From the NCBI GenBank assembly GCA_013112555.1, contig JABFGK010000001.1, positions 1,896,581-1,960,580 of the forward strand: a stretch of DNA of 64,000 nucleotides. Direction: 5' to 3'. The stretch is from Planctomycetota bacterium. Lineage in GTDB: Bacteria; Planctomycetota; Phycisphaerae; Phycisphaerales; UBA5793. Position 1 is the stretch's first letter. Each line of letters starts with the position of its first letter. Below are positions 1-9,031 of the stretch, piece after piece. The notes below the pieces were generated by a model. That model was not told the DNA's origin and did no database searches. It saw only the letters and a program-made list of their open reading frames with translations. Both the position numbers and the translations under genes were made by a program.

Positions 1-156
1 CTCTTCATGGCCCTGGGCCGTCCCGTGGCTGAAGTTGAGTCTGAAAACCGTCACGCCGGCCGAGATCAACCCATGCACAACCTCGCGCGTACACCCGGGA
101 GTTCCAGGGGTCCCGATCGTGGCAACAATCTTGGTCAGCGGCAGCGCGACTGTCAT
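1..156 (-). CDS. pyk: Pyruvate kinase, N-terminal fragment (cut by window start)
   Basis: Reading the minus strand from the ATG at 154-156 gives 52 codons with no stop before the window edge. The peptide carries TKIVATIG near residue 8 and VFRLNFSHG near residue 38, the two signature strands of the pyruvate kinase TIM barrel; the RLNFSHG segment helps bind phosphoenolpyruvate and potassium. The enzyme makes pyruvate and ATP from PEP and ADP in the cytosol. It starts 21 bases after the stop of the solute-binding protein gene, so the two may be co-transcribed. Only about a tenth of the protein is visible, but the motif match is strong. Confidence 0.85.
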   Translation of the reverse strand, partial: MTVALPLTKIVATIGTPGTPGCTREVVHGLISAGVTVFRLNFSHGTAQGHEE

Positions 157-177
157 AGAACTCCTGACGATTTCAGA

Positions 178-1710
178 TCACCGACTCTTCACGGATCTGC
201 ACGACGTGGCGATAGTTCTGCCGGAAAAAACCGTCCAGGCAATCCGGTCACGATCTCGACTGATCGCATCAGACTTCCAGCGAGCCTTCATGGCCTCCAA
301 TCCCTCAGTGGTGGCCATGTCGACTTCGGTCCCATCGGCCAGTTGCACGACCGGCATGCGATGCAGCAGTTCGTACATCTCCTGATAGGCCGACGATCCC
401 GGCTCCGCTTCCTGGAGGGCCAACCACGCTTCCTGCAGATACTCGTGGTTATCGATGGCCATCGCACTGAACAGTGGTGCAATGAACCGTCTCATCTGGC
501 TGTTCCAGTTCTCGAACGGCGTCGCCAGATCAAAGGGATTCACCTGATCACGAAAGTACTCCTGATATCGCGGGTACATCGACCGGCGGGCCGGCATCCG
601 ACGTAACTCAAACTGCTCCGGGCCGAGCGGGAGGCCGGCTTCATCGACCACCCCCGCTGCCGTTTCGCCATCGCGGCTCTCTCGGGCCGGAAACTGCCAC
701 AGCGATTGCGCGTAGTCGGTCAGACAGAAATCGATGAACCGAATCGCCAGTTCCCGGTTCGGCGCGCCCGTGAGGAGGCTGATCGGGTCCGGGTCGATGT
801 CGGTGATATCACGCGGGTCAACATAGCCGACTCGGTCGCCGCCACCGGCATCGGTGATCGTCTGGGATTGGTACCGACCGTAGAAGTCGATACACATCCC
901 GGCTGCTGCCTCTCCCATGCCGACATCAATGGGCACCTTACTCGATGAGTTCGAGAAGTACCGGCTGTTGGCAGCCGCCTCGCGCAGCACCTTCCAGCCG
1001 CGCTCCCACCCCAGGCGGTTCAGGATCACCTCGAAGGTCGTGCAGATCGATCCTGATTGCCCCGGGTCAGCCAGCGCCACCCAGCCCTGCAATGCGGGAT
1101 TCGTCAGATGCTCCCAGGTGCTGATCTGCTCGACCTCCAGCGAGCGGAGACAGTCCCGGTTGAAGACAATGCCAAAGGCAGACAGGGCCGTCCCAAACCA
1201 ATGCCGGCCTGGGTCGTAGAGCGTGTTTCGCCCGATCAGATTCTCGCCGTACCACTGGTCAAGCGTCGCCTGATCCAGTACATCCTCTCCGAGCGCCTCT
1301 GAGATCGTGTATGTGCCTTCGACGCCCTCATCGTCAATAAACGTCTGCTTGCGTGCCACCTGGTTGTGCTCGTAACTGCCTCCGCCGAACAGCAGGTCAT
1401 AACTCATTGTGGCCAGTTGGCCCTGCCGCGCAGCCGATTGGTACTCGGCCGTCAACTGCTTCCGGATCTCCGACGTTCCGCCGGGCGTGCGCCAATCGAC
1501 GATGACGGGCTCGCCGTAGTGCTTCTCATGCCAGATCGAAAAGGCCACTGAAAACTCGTGTCGAATCTGCTCGTTGTGTGGGGTGATGATGATGATGCGT
1601 TTCGTCCCCGGCTCCGGGCGTGCCGCCTCCGGGCGAAAGAGAAACGGCACCCCGAGTACGATGGCCAGAGCGGTGACGACGGCAATATGGGCAGGCTCAA
1701 GTCGATTCAT
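178..1710 (-). CDS. Extracellular solute-binding protein (ABC-type, PBP2-like)
   Basis: A 510-residue protein with an N-terminal hydrophobic segment (about residues 7-25, IAVVTALAIVLGVPFLF) that would act as a signal anchor. It is followed by a periplasmic-binding fold opening with KRIIIITPHNEQIRHEF, as in iron- or polyamine-type substrate-binding proteins. The start at 1710 is preferred over an upstream ATG because a GGTGGAG ribosome site lies six bases before it. The protein would capture a ligand outside the cytoplasmic membrane and deliver it to a permease. No permease or ATPase gene lies next to it: its neighbours are pyrF (51 bases upstream) and pyk. The ligand cannot be told from the sequence. 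Confidence 0.75.
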   Translation of the reverse strand: MNRLEPAHIAVVTALAIVLGVPFLFRPEAARPEPGTKRIIIITPHNEQIRHEFSVAFSIWHEKHYGEPVIVDWRTPGGTSEIRKQLTAEYQSAARQGQLATMSYDLLFGGGSYEHNQVARKQTFIDDEGVEGTYTISEALGEDVLDQATLDQWYGENLIGRNTLYDPGRHWFGTALSAFGIVFNRDCLRSLEVEQISTWEHLTNPALQGWVALADPGQSGSICTTFEVILNRLGWERGWKVLREAAANSRYFSNSSSKVPIDVGMGEAAAGMCIDFYGRYQSQTITDAGGGDRVGYVDPRDITDIDPDPISLLTGAPNRELAIRFIDFCLTDYAQSLWQFPARESRDGETAAGVVDEAGLPLGPEQFELRRMPARRSMYPRYQEYFRDQVNPFDLATPFENWNSQMRRFIAPLFSAMAIDNHEYLQEAWLALQEAEPGSSAYQEMYELLHRMPVVQLADGTEVDMATTEGLEAMKARWKSDAISRDRDRIAWTVFSGRTIATSCRSVKSR

Positions 1711-1761
1711 GTTGTCTCCACCATACACACTCAACGAAAGACGCACCCAAGGCTGGAGCGT

Positions 1762-2790
1762 CTACCGGGCGACCCGGGCTGCCTTCTGCGCGATCGCTGC
1801 GACCTCCTGTGCAAACGCCTGGGCCGCGAGCGCGACGGCGTCAGCCCAGTCGGCACTGGCATCATCACAGTCGAAGGCACAGGAAACACTCCGGCTCGCC
1901 GTGATCAAGGCCCCGCGACCGTGCTGATCGAAACATGGCAGGCAGTCGGCGGCAGTCCCGCCCTGGGCACCATAGCCGGGCACGAGAAACAGGCTGTGGG
2001 GCAACAGGGCACGGACTCGGGCAGCTGCCTCCGGCCTTGTTCCGGCAACCACGGCACCCACATCACTGTAGCCCCGCTCGCCGAGGTATTGCCCCGACAT
2101 GTCGGCCAGCAGGGTCGCCAGGTGCTCGGCCACCGTCTGCCCCGGCTCGAGGCGCACATCCTGCACGGCATCGCTGCCCGGGCTGCTGGTCCGGATCAGA
2201 ACGAATACACCGTGGCCCGGTTTGCAGAACGGCTCGATGCCATCCATACCAAGATACCCATTCACGGTCACTGCATCTGCGACGGGACACACCTCCGGGA
2301 TCACGGAGTCGTCATCTGATGCAGGCACCGGCTCGAACAGCCCCTCTGCATACCGCTGCGCGCTGATGCCGATGTCCCCCCGCTTTGCATCGAGAATCAC
2401 CATCAATCCGCGCGACTGGGCCTCCTGAATCATGTCGTACAGCAGTTCGACCCCCTCTGCTCGATACCGCTCAAAGCAGGCAGACTGAAACTTCACGGCC
2501 GGCACATGATCGCACACGGCATCCAGCACCCCGATCGTGTATTCACAGATCGCATCGAGCGCCACGGAACCGGGACAGGTCGACTCATCCGCTTGCCCAT
2601 CAGCCACACCGACACCCGCCCCGGCCCCCATTTCAGCACAGGAGGGTCGGCAGGCGCGTCGCACCTGGATGGGCAGCCGCTCATAGACCGGGTCGATCCC
2701 GACACAGGACGGACTGCCCTTGTGTTCAATGGCATCAAGCAATCGGTCGCTGAAGTGTCCTGCAACTTCGTTAACACTTCGTCCGCTCAT
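1762..2790 (-). CDS. pyrF: Orotidine 5'-phosphate decarboxylase, type 2
   Basis: The 342-residue product has CVGIDP near residue 29, AVKFQSACFE near 98, the catalytic motif DAKRGDI at 134-140, a VNGYLG strand and a late VPGYGAQGG phosphate-binding loop, in the order expected of the longer type 2 OMP decarboxylases. It converts orotidylate to UMP, the last step of de novo pyrimidine synthesis. Residues 45-75 form a glycine/alanine-rich insert that looks like a surface loop. It lies between dtd (108 bases upstream) and the solute-binding protein gene, all on the same strand. No other pyrimidine gene is near. Confidence 0.93.
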   Translation of the reverse strand: MSGRSVNEVAGHFSDRLLDAIEHKGSPSCVGIDPVYERLPIQVRRACRPSCAEMGAGAGVGVADGQADESTCPGSVALDAICEYTIGVLDAVCDHVPAVKFQSACFERYRAEGVELLYDMIQEAQSRGLMVILDAKRGDIGISAQRYAEGLFEPVPASDDDSVIPEVCPVADAVTVNGYLGMDGIEPFCKPGHGVFVLIRTSSPGSDAVQDVRLEPGQTVAEHLATLLADMSGQYLGERGYSDVGAVVAGTRPEAAARVRALLPHSLFLVPGYGAQGGTAADCLPCFDQHGRGALITASRSVSCAFDCDDASADWADAVALAAQAFAQEVAAIAQKAARVAR

Positions 2791-2898
2791 CGGGCCGTCT
2801 CCATTTCATCCGGATTGTTCCGGCGTGTCGTATCCTAACGATGCGATGCATCAAAGTCTGGATTGACGTGCGCGAGAGCCGACAAGACCAAGGCAGCG

Positions 2899-3366
2899 CT
2901 ATGGAGATTCGCGGGGGACGGCCGGGTGCTGCAGGATCAGCGTGACCGGGCCGCTATTGACCAGATGCACGTTCATCATGGCCTGAAAGACGCCCGCCTG
3001 CGTCGGCACACCTTCTGCCCGACTCAGGCGCTCCATGTAGTGTTCGTACAACGCCTTGGCCGACTCGGGATCGGCGGCCCGATCAAACCCTGGTCGATTG
3101 CCCTTGCGACAGTCACCGGCCAGTGTGAACTGGCTCACGACCAGCGCTTCGCCCCCGACATCCAATACCGACCGGTTCATGTGCTGCTGATCGTCCTTGA
3201 AGATGCGCAACCGGGCGGTCTTTCGTGCCAGCCACTCGGCTGAGGCCGGCTCATCCCCCTTCTCGACGCCGAGCAGCACCAGCAGGCCGGCCCCGATGGA
3301 CGCCTCATACCCCGTGTCAGGAACTGTGACCGACGCTTCCGAGACACGTTGAACAACTGCCAGCAT
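2899..3366 (-). CDS. dtd: D-aminoacyl-tRNA deacylase
   Basis: Starting at MLAVVQRVSEASV gives 155 residues, close to the usual 145-150; the longer reading frame adds 24 residues with no family match, so I reject the upstream start. The SQFTLAGD motif at 78-85 holds the catalytic threonine, and the NSGPVTL motif near the C-terminus is the second signature, which screens the chirality of the substrate. The enzyme hydrolyses D-amino acids (and misloaded glycine) from tRNA. Its start lies 14 bases after the end of the MEMO-like frame, suggesting an operon. Confidence 0.93.
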   Translation of the reverse strand: MLAVVQRVSEASVTVPDTGYEASIGAGLLVLLGVEKGDEPASAEWLARKTARLRIFKDDQQHMNRSVLDVGGEALVVSQFTLAGDCRKGNRPGFDRAADPESAKALYEHYMERLSRAEGVPTQAGVFQAMMNVHLVNSGPVTLILQHPAVPRESP

Positions 3367-3380
3367 ACCCGATCCCCTTG

Positions 3381-4608
3381 TCAGGATGAGCACTCTCCGG
3401 ATTGGTGGAACGCAATCGCTGCACTGCTGACGCAACACGAGCCGCCGGTCTCTGAGTCAACTGCCTGGCCGTAGCGAAGCAACGTCGTCGCACACCCCGG
3501 CAACAACTTCCAGAGCGCAGCCATACCGCCGACCGTACACCACCGCGTAGGATTCTCCAGTTTCCGAATCGAGGCCAGGAACGGATCAACCTGACCGGTA
3601 CACAGAAGGTCGAGATGCCGCTGATCGTGTTCTGCGACCTGCTTTAGCCTCGACTTCTCAAGATCAAAGTCGTCGCCGAACGCGCGACCGATATGACTCA
3701 GATCCGCCCCGCAGACAACGAGCGTTCGGGCCGGCTGTGCCTCCAGGCAATCCCGCAATGCGGTTAGAAACTCGTCAAACCCCACCCCTTCGCCGTCATA
3801 ACTGGCGCCGTCGCAATGCGTCGGGTCATGGACGAGGAATCCAAGCACCGGCACGGGACCCAGCAGATGACGAATCCACGGCATCTGCAACTCCACCGAG
3901 TGCTCCCGGGCGTGGTCAGCCCGATGTCTGATCAACCGATCACCGAGGCGATCCGTCATCGCATCACGAAGCAAACCATCAACTTGCGCCACACCCGCCG
4001 TCGTCTCGAATCCGATCGGGCACATCACGACGCCCGTCCCGAATCCGAAGTGATTTGTGCCCAATACGATCACGCGGCTCCGGGGCCGAGTCCTCCGGCG
4101 GGTCACCGAGGTGCGCGTAGGCAGCGGCGTAGTTCAATCGCCCTCGCTCGAAGTCCAGATGCGGTGCCACCAGACCGGACAGCGTCATGAACCGCGTGCG
4201 ATCCCCACTCATGTCATGCGCATGAATGGCCTCGTTCATGGCCTGGGGCGTCACATCGGCTGCGGCACGGATCGGCAGTGCCTCAAGGGCGTCAAACGCT
4301 GTGGTAAGCGACCGTGCATGCGCCTCGAGCGTCTCCCCCTCCAACATGAGCGCCTCATCCAGACTCCGAGCCATCTCGAGAATCGTCTTCTCCTCGACCT
4401 GAAAAGAAGCAGCGATTTCAGCAATGCTGGACTCCCCGGTGAACCGCGCGCATACGGCCAGCGCGCTGCGGCTCATCACACAGACCTGATCCGTCAGGTT
4501 CGATACATCCCGCAGTGCCACCATCTCCTGCCCCTCATGCTCAATCGGGTGGGCTTCGACGGCTCGCAGCCGCGGATACGCCAAGTGCTGTGGGATCGCT
4601 TCAAACAT
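3381..4608 (-). pseudogene. MEMO/AmmeMemoRadiSam-B-like gene broken by one-base frameshift
   Basis: Two overlapping frames together make one MEMO1-family protein. The first (4608 to about 4090) has an N-terminal domain of about 120 residues, then LVAPHLDFERGRLNYAAAY, the opening of the MEMO domain. The next expected strand, VIVLGTNHFGFGTG, is in the +1 frame (4106 to 3381) along with EHSVELQMPW and CGADLSHIG, which supply the usual His/Asp/Cys pocket. Moving one base in the GC-rich run around 4085-4100 restores a continuous protein of about 408 residues. The second frame could start at the GTG at 4106, but that would lack the first MEMO strand. Either a real frameshift, a sequencing error in the C/G run, or a programmed event. 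MEMO proteins are related to dioxygenases; the bacterial role is not settled. Confidence 0.75.
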
Positions 4609-4702
4609 GCTGCCAAAGTGTAGACACTTCCGTCACGAAGATGCAGCCGATTCAGTTTCCAACCGATCCATGACCCGTGCCGAGCCGTATGGTCACACTG
4701 CA

Positions 4703-5218
4703 ATGAATGATGACACGCACAAGTCTGCACCGGTCGTCCTGTCTGAACAGTCGATGCGCGCCCTTCGAGCGATCAGGCATGACTGGGTGGTCCCGGAGAT
4801 GTACCCCGGATCACGGGTGCTCATGGCCCGCAGTGCACTCGATGCGGTCTTTGCCACAGACAATCAGATCGACACAGCGCCGAATTGGATTGAGGTGTGC
4901 CAGGATCCCGACCAGCCGGGATCACTGCCGGATCGCCTTCGGGCTGTGGATGGAAGCGATCGCCTGACCGTTCAGCTGGCCCTGAGCGTGCATCCCCAGG
5001 CCGTGCTGATTGAAGGCAAGCAGCTGATCGAGAAAGTGAAACTGAGTTTTATCCCGGCCCTGAGCGTCGTTTCACTGCTCATTCAAGCCTTCCGGACCGA
5101 CTGCATTCGCGCGGTCCGCCCGCTGATCCGATCACTCGAGAAGAAGGGCTTCGAACTCCCCCCGCCTGACCAGATGCAGGCCATCCATCAGGCGCTCGAA
5201 CACTTGGGGGATGGTTGA
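4703..5218 (+). CDS. DUF3368-like (degenerate PIN-fold) protein
   Basis: About 171 residues from the ATG at 4703. The C-terminal half (VLIEGKQLIEKVKLSFIPA, then AVRPLIRSLEKKGFELPP) follows the pattern of DUF3368 proteins, which resemble PIN-domain nucleases. The acidic residues normally expected in the centre (a DxGE-type stretch and a LLIDE strand) appear as DGSDR and VLIEG, so nuclease activity is doubtful. No partner antitoxin gene is adjacent. A frame extending back to 4607 exists but would overlap the start of the divergent MEMO gene and has no ribosome site. Function unknown; the assignment is by pattern only. Confidence 0.5.
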   Translation: MNDDTHKSAPVVLSEQSMRALRAIRHDWVVPEMYPGSRVLMARSALDAVFATDNQIDTAPNWIEVCQDPDQPGSLPDRLRAVDGSDRLTVQLALSVHPQAVLIEGKQLIEKVKLSFIPALSVVSLLIQAFRTDCIRAVRPLIRSLEKKGFELPPPDQMQAIHQALEHLGDG

Positions 5219-5244
5219 CAATCGCTTTGGCTCCCCGAGAGGAC

Positions 5245-5268
5245 AAAACTGCCACTTTGGCAGTTTTT
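5245..5268. terminator. Rho-independent terminator, bidirectional
   Basis: A perfect 10-base inverted repeat (AAAACTGCCA, loop CTT, TGGCAGTTTT) follows the DUF3368-like gene by 26 bases and runs into a T tract. The symmetric A/T ends mean it could stop transcription from either side. It isolates the heat-shock genes from the upstream gene. Confidence 0.8.
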
Positions 5269-5335
5269 GACGCAGTTGCGTAATCCTGCTCACTCGCCAG
5301 AATCGACCATAACCGCCTGAAATCAACGGTTTTGT

Positions 5336-5369
5336 AGCACTATGACTCCCGGCCTGTGAGGTGAGTGCT
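5336..5369. promoter_or_regulatory. Inverted repeat upstream of hsp20 (candidate operator)
   Basis: AGCACT and AGTGCT are separated by 22 bases, about 120 bases before the first hsp20 start. The arms match the core of the HrcA-binding CIRCE element, but CIRCE has a 9-base spacer and longer arms, so this is at best a relic or a different operator. The rest of 5269-5491 shows no further clear promoter. Confidence 0.25.
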
Positions 5370-5491
5370 GTGGCACGCGCTTTGAAACAGTGATTGGTGA
5401 ATCGCGTGGCGGGGACGGGCTGACAGATGCCCCGTCCGAGCACGACGCTGACACTGGGCAATGACTGCCATGTACAAAAGGAGGACTACTG

Positions 5492-5941
5492 ATGGTACTG
5501 ACCAGAGCACGAAACACAGACCCTCTGATGGCGGCTTTCGGGCCGTTTGGCCGACTGATCGGCGACCTTGATCGCGAACTGGATGCCATGCGATCGCAGA
5601 CGCGATATGCAGCACCGGCCTCCCCGCTGATCAACTTGTGGGAGGATGACCGAGCCTTCCATCTCGAGGCCGAGGTACCGGGCCTGACCATGGAATCCCT
5701 TGAAATCACCGTTGAAGGCGACGAACTGACCATCAGCGGCAAGCGGGAACTGCCTTGCACGGCTGACACCGTCTGCCATCGGCGTGAGCGCATTGAAGGA
5801 GCATTCAAGCGTTCAATCCGCCTGGCCACCCAGGTCAAGACCGACGAGGTTGAAGCATCCTTGAAGAACGGTGTGCTTGCGATCACCCTGCCGAAGTCTG
5901 AGCAGGCCCTGCCGCGGCGGATCGAGGTCAAGGCGGTGTAA
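5492..5941 (+). CDS. Small heat-shock protein, Hsp20 family (copy 1)
   Basis: A 149-residue protein with an alpha-crystallin domain over about residues 40-135: INLWEDDRAFHLEAEVPGL at the start, ITVEGDELTISGKRE, and the diagnostic LKNGVLAITLPK near the end. Such proteins are ATP-independent holdases that bind unfolding proteins in large oligomers. A strong GGAGGA ribosome site sits seven bases before the ATG. It is followed 80 bases later by a second hsp20 gene and both share one downstream terminator, so they form a two-gene stress operon. Confidence 0.93.
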   Translation: MVLTRARNTDPLMAAFGPFGRLIGDLDRELDAMRSQTRYAAPASPLINLWEDDRAFHLEAEVPGLTMESLEITVEGDELTISGKRELPCTADTVCHRRERIEGAFKRSIRLATQVKTDEVEASLKNGVLAITLPKSEQALPRRIEVKAV

Positions 5942-6021
5942 GACTCGCCAGATTGCAAGAAATCGTACCACGCAGCTGAACGACACAATAGGAAAGTAGT
6001 CAATAGAAAGGGAGGCATGAG

Positions 6022-6450
6022 ATGACAAGTACAGACACCCATGCCATCGAGAATAGACAATCCGAATCGACTGACACACAGCACCAGGCACGGACCGGCC
6101 GCGAGCAGGCCACACGCCCGGTGTACCGCCCGCGCGTCGACATCCACGAGTCCGGTGATGAGTTCATCGCCCATCTGGACATCCCAGGTGCCCGGGCCGA
6201 CTCGATCGATGTCGAGTTTGAGCGAGGGACGCTGACCATCTCGGCAGCCGTTGATGACCGTACTCATCCGGAGTCGCACCGCTGGCTGCTCCGGGAGTAT
6301 GGAGTGGGCAACTATGAGCGGTCCTTCACGCTGACCGACGAGGTGGCTGCAGACCGGATCGCGGCGGAATTCAAGAACGGCGTCCTGAGCCTGACGCTGC
6401 CGAAGACAGACCACGTGAAACCTCGCAAGGTACCGGTCACGTCTGACTAA
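6022..6450 (+). CDS. Small heat-shock protein, Hsp20 family (copy 2)
   Basis: A 142-residue holdase with the alpha-crystallin domain at about residues 35-140: PRVDIHESGDEFIAHLDIPG, then FKNGVLSLTLPK close to the C-terminus. It is diverged from copy 1 but has the same architecture, so the two probably come from an old duplication and may co-assemble. A GGGAGG ribosome site precedes the ATG by eight bases. The N-terminal 30 residues are Gln/Thr/Arg-rich and probably disordered, as usual for the arm that controls oligomer size. Confidence 0.93.
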   Translation: MTSTDTHAIENRQSESTDTQHQARTGREQATRPVYRPRVDIHESGDEFIAHLDIPGARADSIDVEFERGTLTISAAVDDRTHPESHRWLLREYGVGNYERSFTLTDEVAADRIAAEFKNGVLSLTLPKTDHVKPRKVPVTSD

Positions 6451-6518
6451 TCCATGCGAGGCTCGTGTGCCCATGCCGGGAAACCGGATGAGAGGGGCAC
6501 CTGATTGGACTTGGGAAG

Positions 6519-6552
6519 CAGGTATGCACGGGTGCCCGTGTGTACCTGTTTT
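6519..6552 (+). terminator. Rho-independent terminator after hsp20 pair
   Basis: CAGGTA and CACGGG pair with CCCGTG and TACCTG across a two-base loop, followed by TTTT and a T/C-rich run. Sixty-nine bases after the hsp20 copy 2 stop. Confidence 0.8.
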
Positions 6553-6648
6553 CTCATTCGGAGTGGTGTACAACAGAATGTGCTACCGCTCGAAGCGGCC
6601 GGTCAACATGTAGCACATCTGAGGCCGGTATCCTCGTGATCGGGCAGG

Positions 6649-6677
6649 TTGACACGGTTCGCGACCTGGCGTAGGCT
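6649..6677 (+). promoter_or_regulatory. Sigma-70-type promoter of the tRNA-Thr/tuf/secE/nusG operon
   Basis: TTGACA at 6649-6654, a 17-base spacer and TAGGCT at 6672-6677 lie about 175 bases before tRNA-Thr. The 6451-6852 stretch holds no gene: it contains the hsp20 terminator, this promoter and a leader with two small stem-loops (GGATGCATCC in 6725-6745, and CTCAATC/GATTGAG at 6789-6806). The leader stems may serve processing or antitermination; that is inference. Confidence 0.6.
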
Positions 6678-6852
6678 TGGCGGCTTTCAGGCAGGCAAAA
6701 AAGCCTTACCCAGCCTGGTTGCGGCAGGGTGGATGCATCCTGCTGTTTTGTTGTTGAGTTTGTCTTTCAAAGGGGCTTGTACTACTGTCTCAATCTTCCG
6801 ATTGAGTCTGGTGTGGTTGAGCCTGGCGGATGTCAGACCATCAACGGGTGCC

Positions 6853-6924
<72 letters not shown>

Positions 6925-7250
6925 TATCAAGTACGATGTGCAGTACGAGAACCCGGGCGGAGCGAACGGCATTCGTTCGTGCCCGAAGGGGACCTGAGCA
7001 GGCCTTTGTTGCTGATGGACACAGAGCCTGCGGAGCGAGAAGATCGGAAAAAGTACACGTTGTGAGGCGATTACAATTGCAGTCGTCTCCGGCGAGGCCT
7101 TAAGTAGTCGGAAGATTGTTTCCACTGAACTGAACCCAACAATCAACACACTGTGAATCAATGCCGAGCCGGCTCTGTGGAAAGCCAGGCACGTGCCGAG
7201 GCTCGAACCCTCTGCTCGGCGGATGTGCAGAATCCTGGAGGTTGCCTCAA
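6925..7250 (+). other. Spacer between tRNA-Thr and tuf, no gene seen
   Basis: No convincing reading frame. It holds a hairpin near 6957-6987 (GGGC and CGAACG arms), which could direct release of the tRNA, and a weak promoter-like pair (TTGCAG, 17 bases, TTAAGT) near 7075-7103 that might give tuf its own transcripts. Confidence 0.4.
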
Positions 7251-8459
7251 ATGGCCAAGGGTGTATTTGAACGGACAAAACCACACGTCAATGTTGGCAC
7301 AATCGGTCACGTCGACCACGGCAAGACGACGCTCACGGCTGCGATGACGGCTGTGCAGGCAGCCAAGGGTCTGGCGACGTTCCAAAGTTATGATGAAGTG
7401 GCCAAGGCCTCTGAATCGGATGGACGCCGCGACTCGACCAAGATTCTGACCATCGCCACCAGCCACGTGGAGTACCAGAGCGAATCTCGGCACTATGCCC
7501 ACGTGGACTGCCCTGGTCACGCCGACTACGTGAAGAACATGATCACCGGTGCTGCCCAGATGGACGGGGCCATCCTCGTTGTCTCTGCGGCTGACGGTCC
7601 GATGCCTCAGACTCGCGAGCACATCCTGCTGGCCCGTCAGGTCAACGTGCCGTACATCGTCGTGTTCCTCAACAAGTGTGACCTTGTTGATGATGAGGAA
7701 CTCCTCGAACTCGTCGAACTTGAAGTGCAGGAACTCCTGACCAAGTACGACTTCCCGGAGGATTCGCCCATCATCCGCGGATCAGCCTGGAACGCATTGC
7801 AGAAGCCTGACGATTCCGAGGCGACCCAGTGCATCCAGAACCTCATGGACGCGCTTGACCAGCACGTTCCGGAGCCCGCTCGCGAGACCGACAAGCCGTT
7901 CCTGCTCTCCGTCGAGGACGTATTCTCGATCAAGGGTCGTGGTACGGTCGGCACCGGGCGTATTGAGCGTGGCCTCGTTCGGGTCGGCGATGACGTCGAA
8001 ATCGTCGGGCTCATGGAAGCCCCGCGCAAGACCGTCGTCACCGGTGTCGAGATGTTCAACAAGACGCTCGACAGCGGCCAGGCCGGCGACAATGTCGGGC
8101 TGCTCCTGCGTGGTGTTGAAAAGACCGACCTCCAGCGAGGCCAGGTCGTTGCGGCTCCGAAGTCCATCACCCCGCATACCAAGTTCAAGGGTGAGGTCTA
8201 TGTCCTGACCAAGGAGGAAGGTGGCCGACACAGCCCGTTCTTCTCAGGCTACCGCCCGCAGTTCTACTTCCGCACGACAGACGTGACCGGCAACATTGAG
8301 TTGCTCGGCGGCGTCGAGATGTGCATGCCCGGCGACCACGTCGAGATTTCGGTCGACCTCATGGGCAAGCCCATCGCGATGGAAGAGGGACTCCGGTTCG
8401 CCATCCGCGAAGGCGGCCGAACGGTCGGTTCCGGTGTCGTGACTGAGGTGGTCGAGTAA
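7251..8459 (+). CDS. tuf: Elongation factor Tu
   Basis: 402 residues from [16 protein letters not shown], with a GGAGG ribosome site nine bases upstream; the longer frame from 7161 has no family match in its extra 30 residues. The G domain shows GHVDHGKT (G1, 19-26), DCPGH (G3), NKCD (G4) and GSAW (G5), followed by two beta-barrel domains ending [11 protein letters not shown]. It delivers aminoacyl-tRNA to the ribosome. Switch I is unusual: the almost universal RGITIN is KILTIA here, preceded by a stretch about five residues longer than in Escherichia coli. The GTP-sensing Thr (67) and the following TSHVEY are kept. I recall a similar form in other planctomycetes. Part of the operon with rpmG, tRNA-Trp, secE and nusG. 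Confidence 0.97.
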   Translation: MAKGVFERTKPHVNVGTIGHVDHGKTTLTAAMTAVQAAKGLATFQSYDEVAKASESDGRRDSTKILTIATSHVEYQSESRHYAHVDCPGHADYVKNMITGAAQMDGAILVVSAADGPMPQTREHILLARQVNVPYIVVFLNKCDLVDDEELLELVELEVQELLTKYDFPEDSPIIRGSAWNALQKPDDSEATQCIQNLMDALDQHVPEPARETDKPFLLSVEDVFSIKGRGTVGTGRIERGLVRVGDDVEIVGLMEAPRKTVVTGVEMFNKTLDSGQAGDNVGLLLRGVEKTDLQRGQVVAAPKSITPHTKFKGEVYVLTKEEGGRHSPFFSGYRPQFYFRTTDVTGNIELLGGVEMCMPGDHVEISVDLMGKPIAMEEGLRFAIREGGRTVGSGVVTEVVE

Positions 8460-8550
8460 CTCGATACTCGTCGCCCATCACATGATGGCATATGAGGCCT
8501 TGCATTTGACAGCACATGCTGCAGCAGGCCTCCCAAGAAACACGAAGCAC

Positions 8551-8577
8551 GGGCTGGCCGTTAATCGCGGTCAGCCC
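8551..8577 (+). promoter_or_regulatory. Stem-loop between tuf and rpmG
   Basis: GGGCTGGCCG pairs with CGGTCAGCCC (one G-U pair) around a seven-base loop. There is no T run after it, so it is more likely a processing or partial-attenuation site that lowers rpmG/secE/nusG expression relative to tuf. The 237-base gap holds no other gene. Confidence 0.45.
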
Positions 8578-8696
8578 GGCTTTCCTGAATCAGCAGTACG
8601 CGACTGACCGTCGCTCCGCGGCCGTCGCCCTCGGGTGGCACGACGAACGGGTCAGGCGCTGCAAGACGATGCTCGCATCGCAAAGGAAGATGCATC

Positions 8697-8876
8697 ATGG
8701 CCAAGAAAGGTCTGGCACGCGAATATGTCTGGCTGCAGTGCTCCGAAACCGGTGATCTGAACTATCGAACCCAGATCAACGTAAAGGGAGGGCTGCCCGA
8801 GAAACTCAAGGATGGGCTCAAGAAGTATTGCCCACGGCTGAGACGACATACGGTGCACAAAATCAAGCGCAAGTGA
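8697..8876 (+). CDS. rpmG: 50S ribosomal protein L33
   Basis: A 59-residue basic protein, [19 protein letters not shown] at the start and [19 protein letters not shown] at the end, matching L33, which lies near the E site of the large subunit. Zinc-binding forms have two CxxC pairs; here each pair keeps only one cysteine (Cys15 and Cys45), so it should not bind zinc. A GGAAG ribosome site precedes the ATG. Its place between tuf and secE is the standard one. Confidence 0.95.
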   Translation: MAKKGLAREYVWLQCSETGDLNYRTQINVKGGLPEKLKDGLKKYCPRLRRHTVHKIKRK

Positions 8877-9031
8877 TCGGATTATTGCTCGCCCCGGGTC
8901 TGCTCAGCGGGATTGCACTGGAGCATCCGGGCAGCAAACGCCTATGATCGGCATGGTCGGCCCCAAAGTCAATCCCGCGTGGCCGACGGACCGATGATGA
9001 TACGGAATGCCGACAGGCGCCGAACATGCGT

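Noticed and set aside
4703..5218. Toxin of a toxin-antitoxin pair
   Set aside because: The PIN-like acidic residues look degenerate and no antitoxin-type small gene is adjacent.
5336..5369. Genuine CIRCE element
   Set aside because: Arms are six bases and the spacer is 22, against nine and nine in CIRCE; kept only as a weak operator candidate.
5323..6573. Long minus-strand frame of 416 codons over the two hsp20 genes
   Set aside because: It is antisense to two well-supported genes with strong ribosome sites and has no domain pattern; long shadow frames are expected at this G/C.
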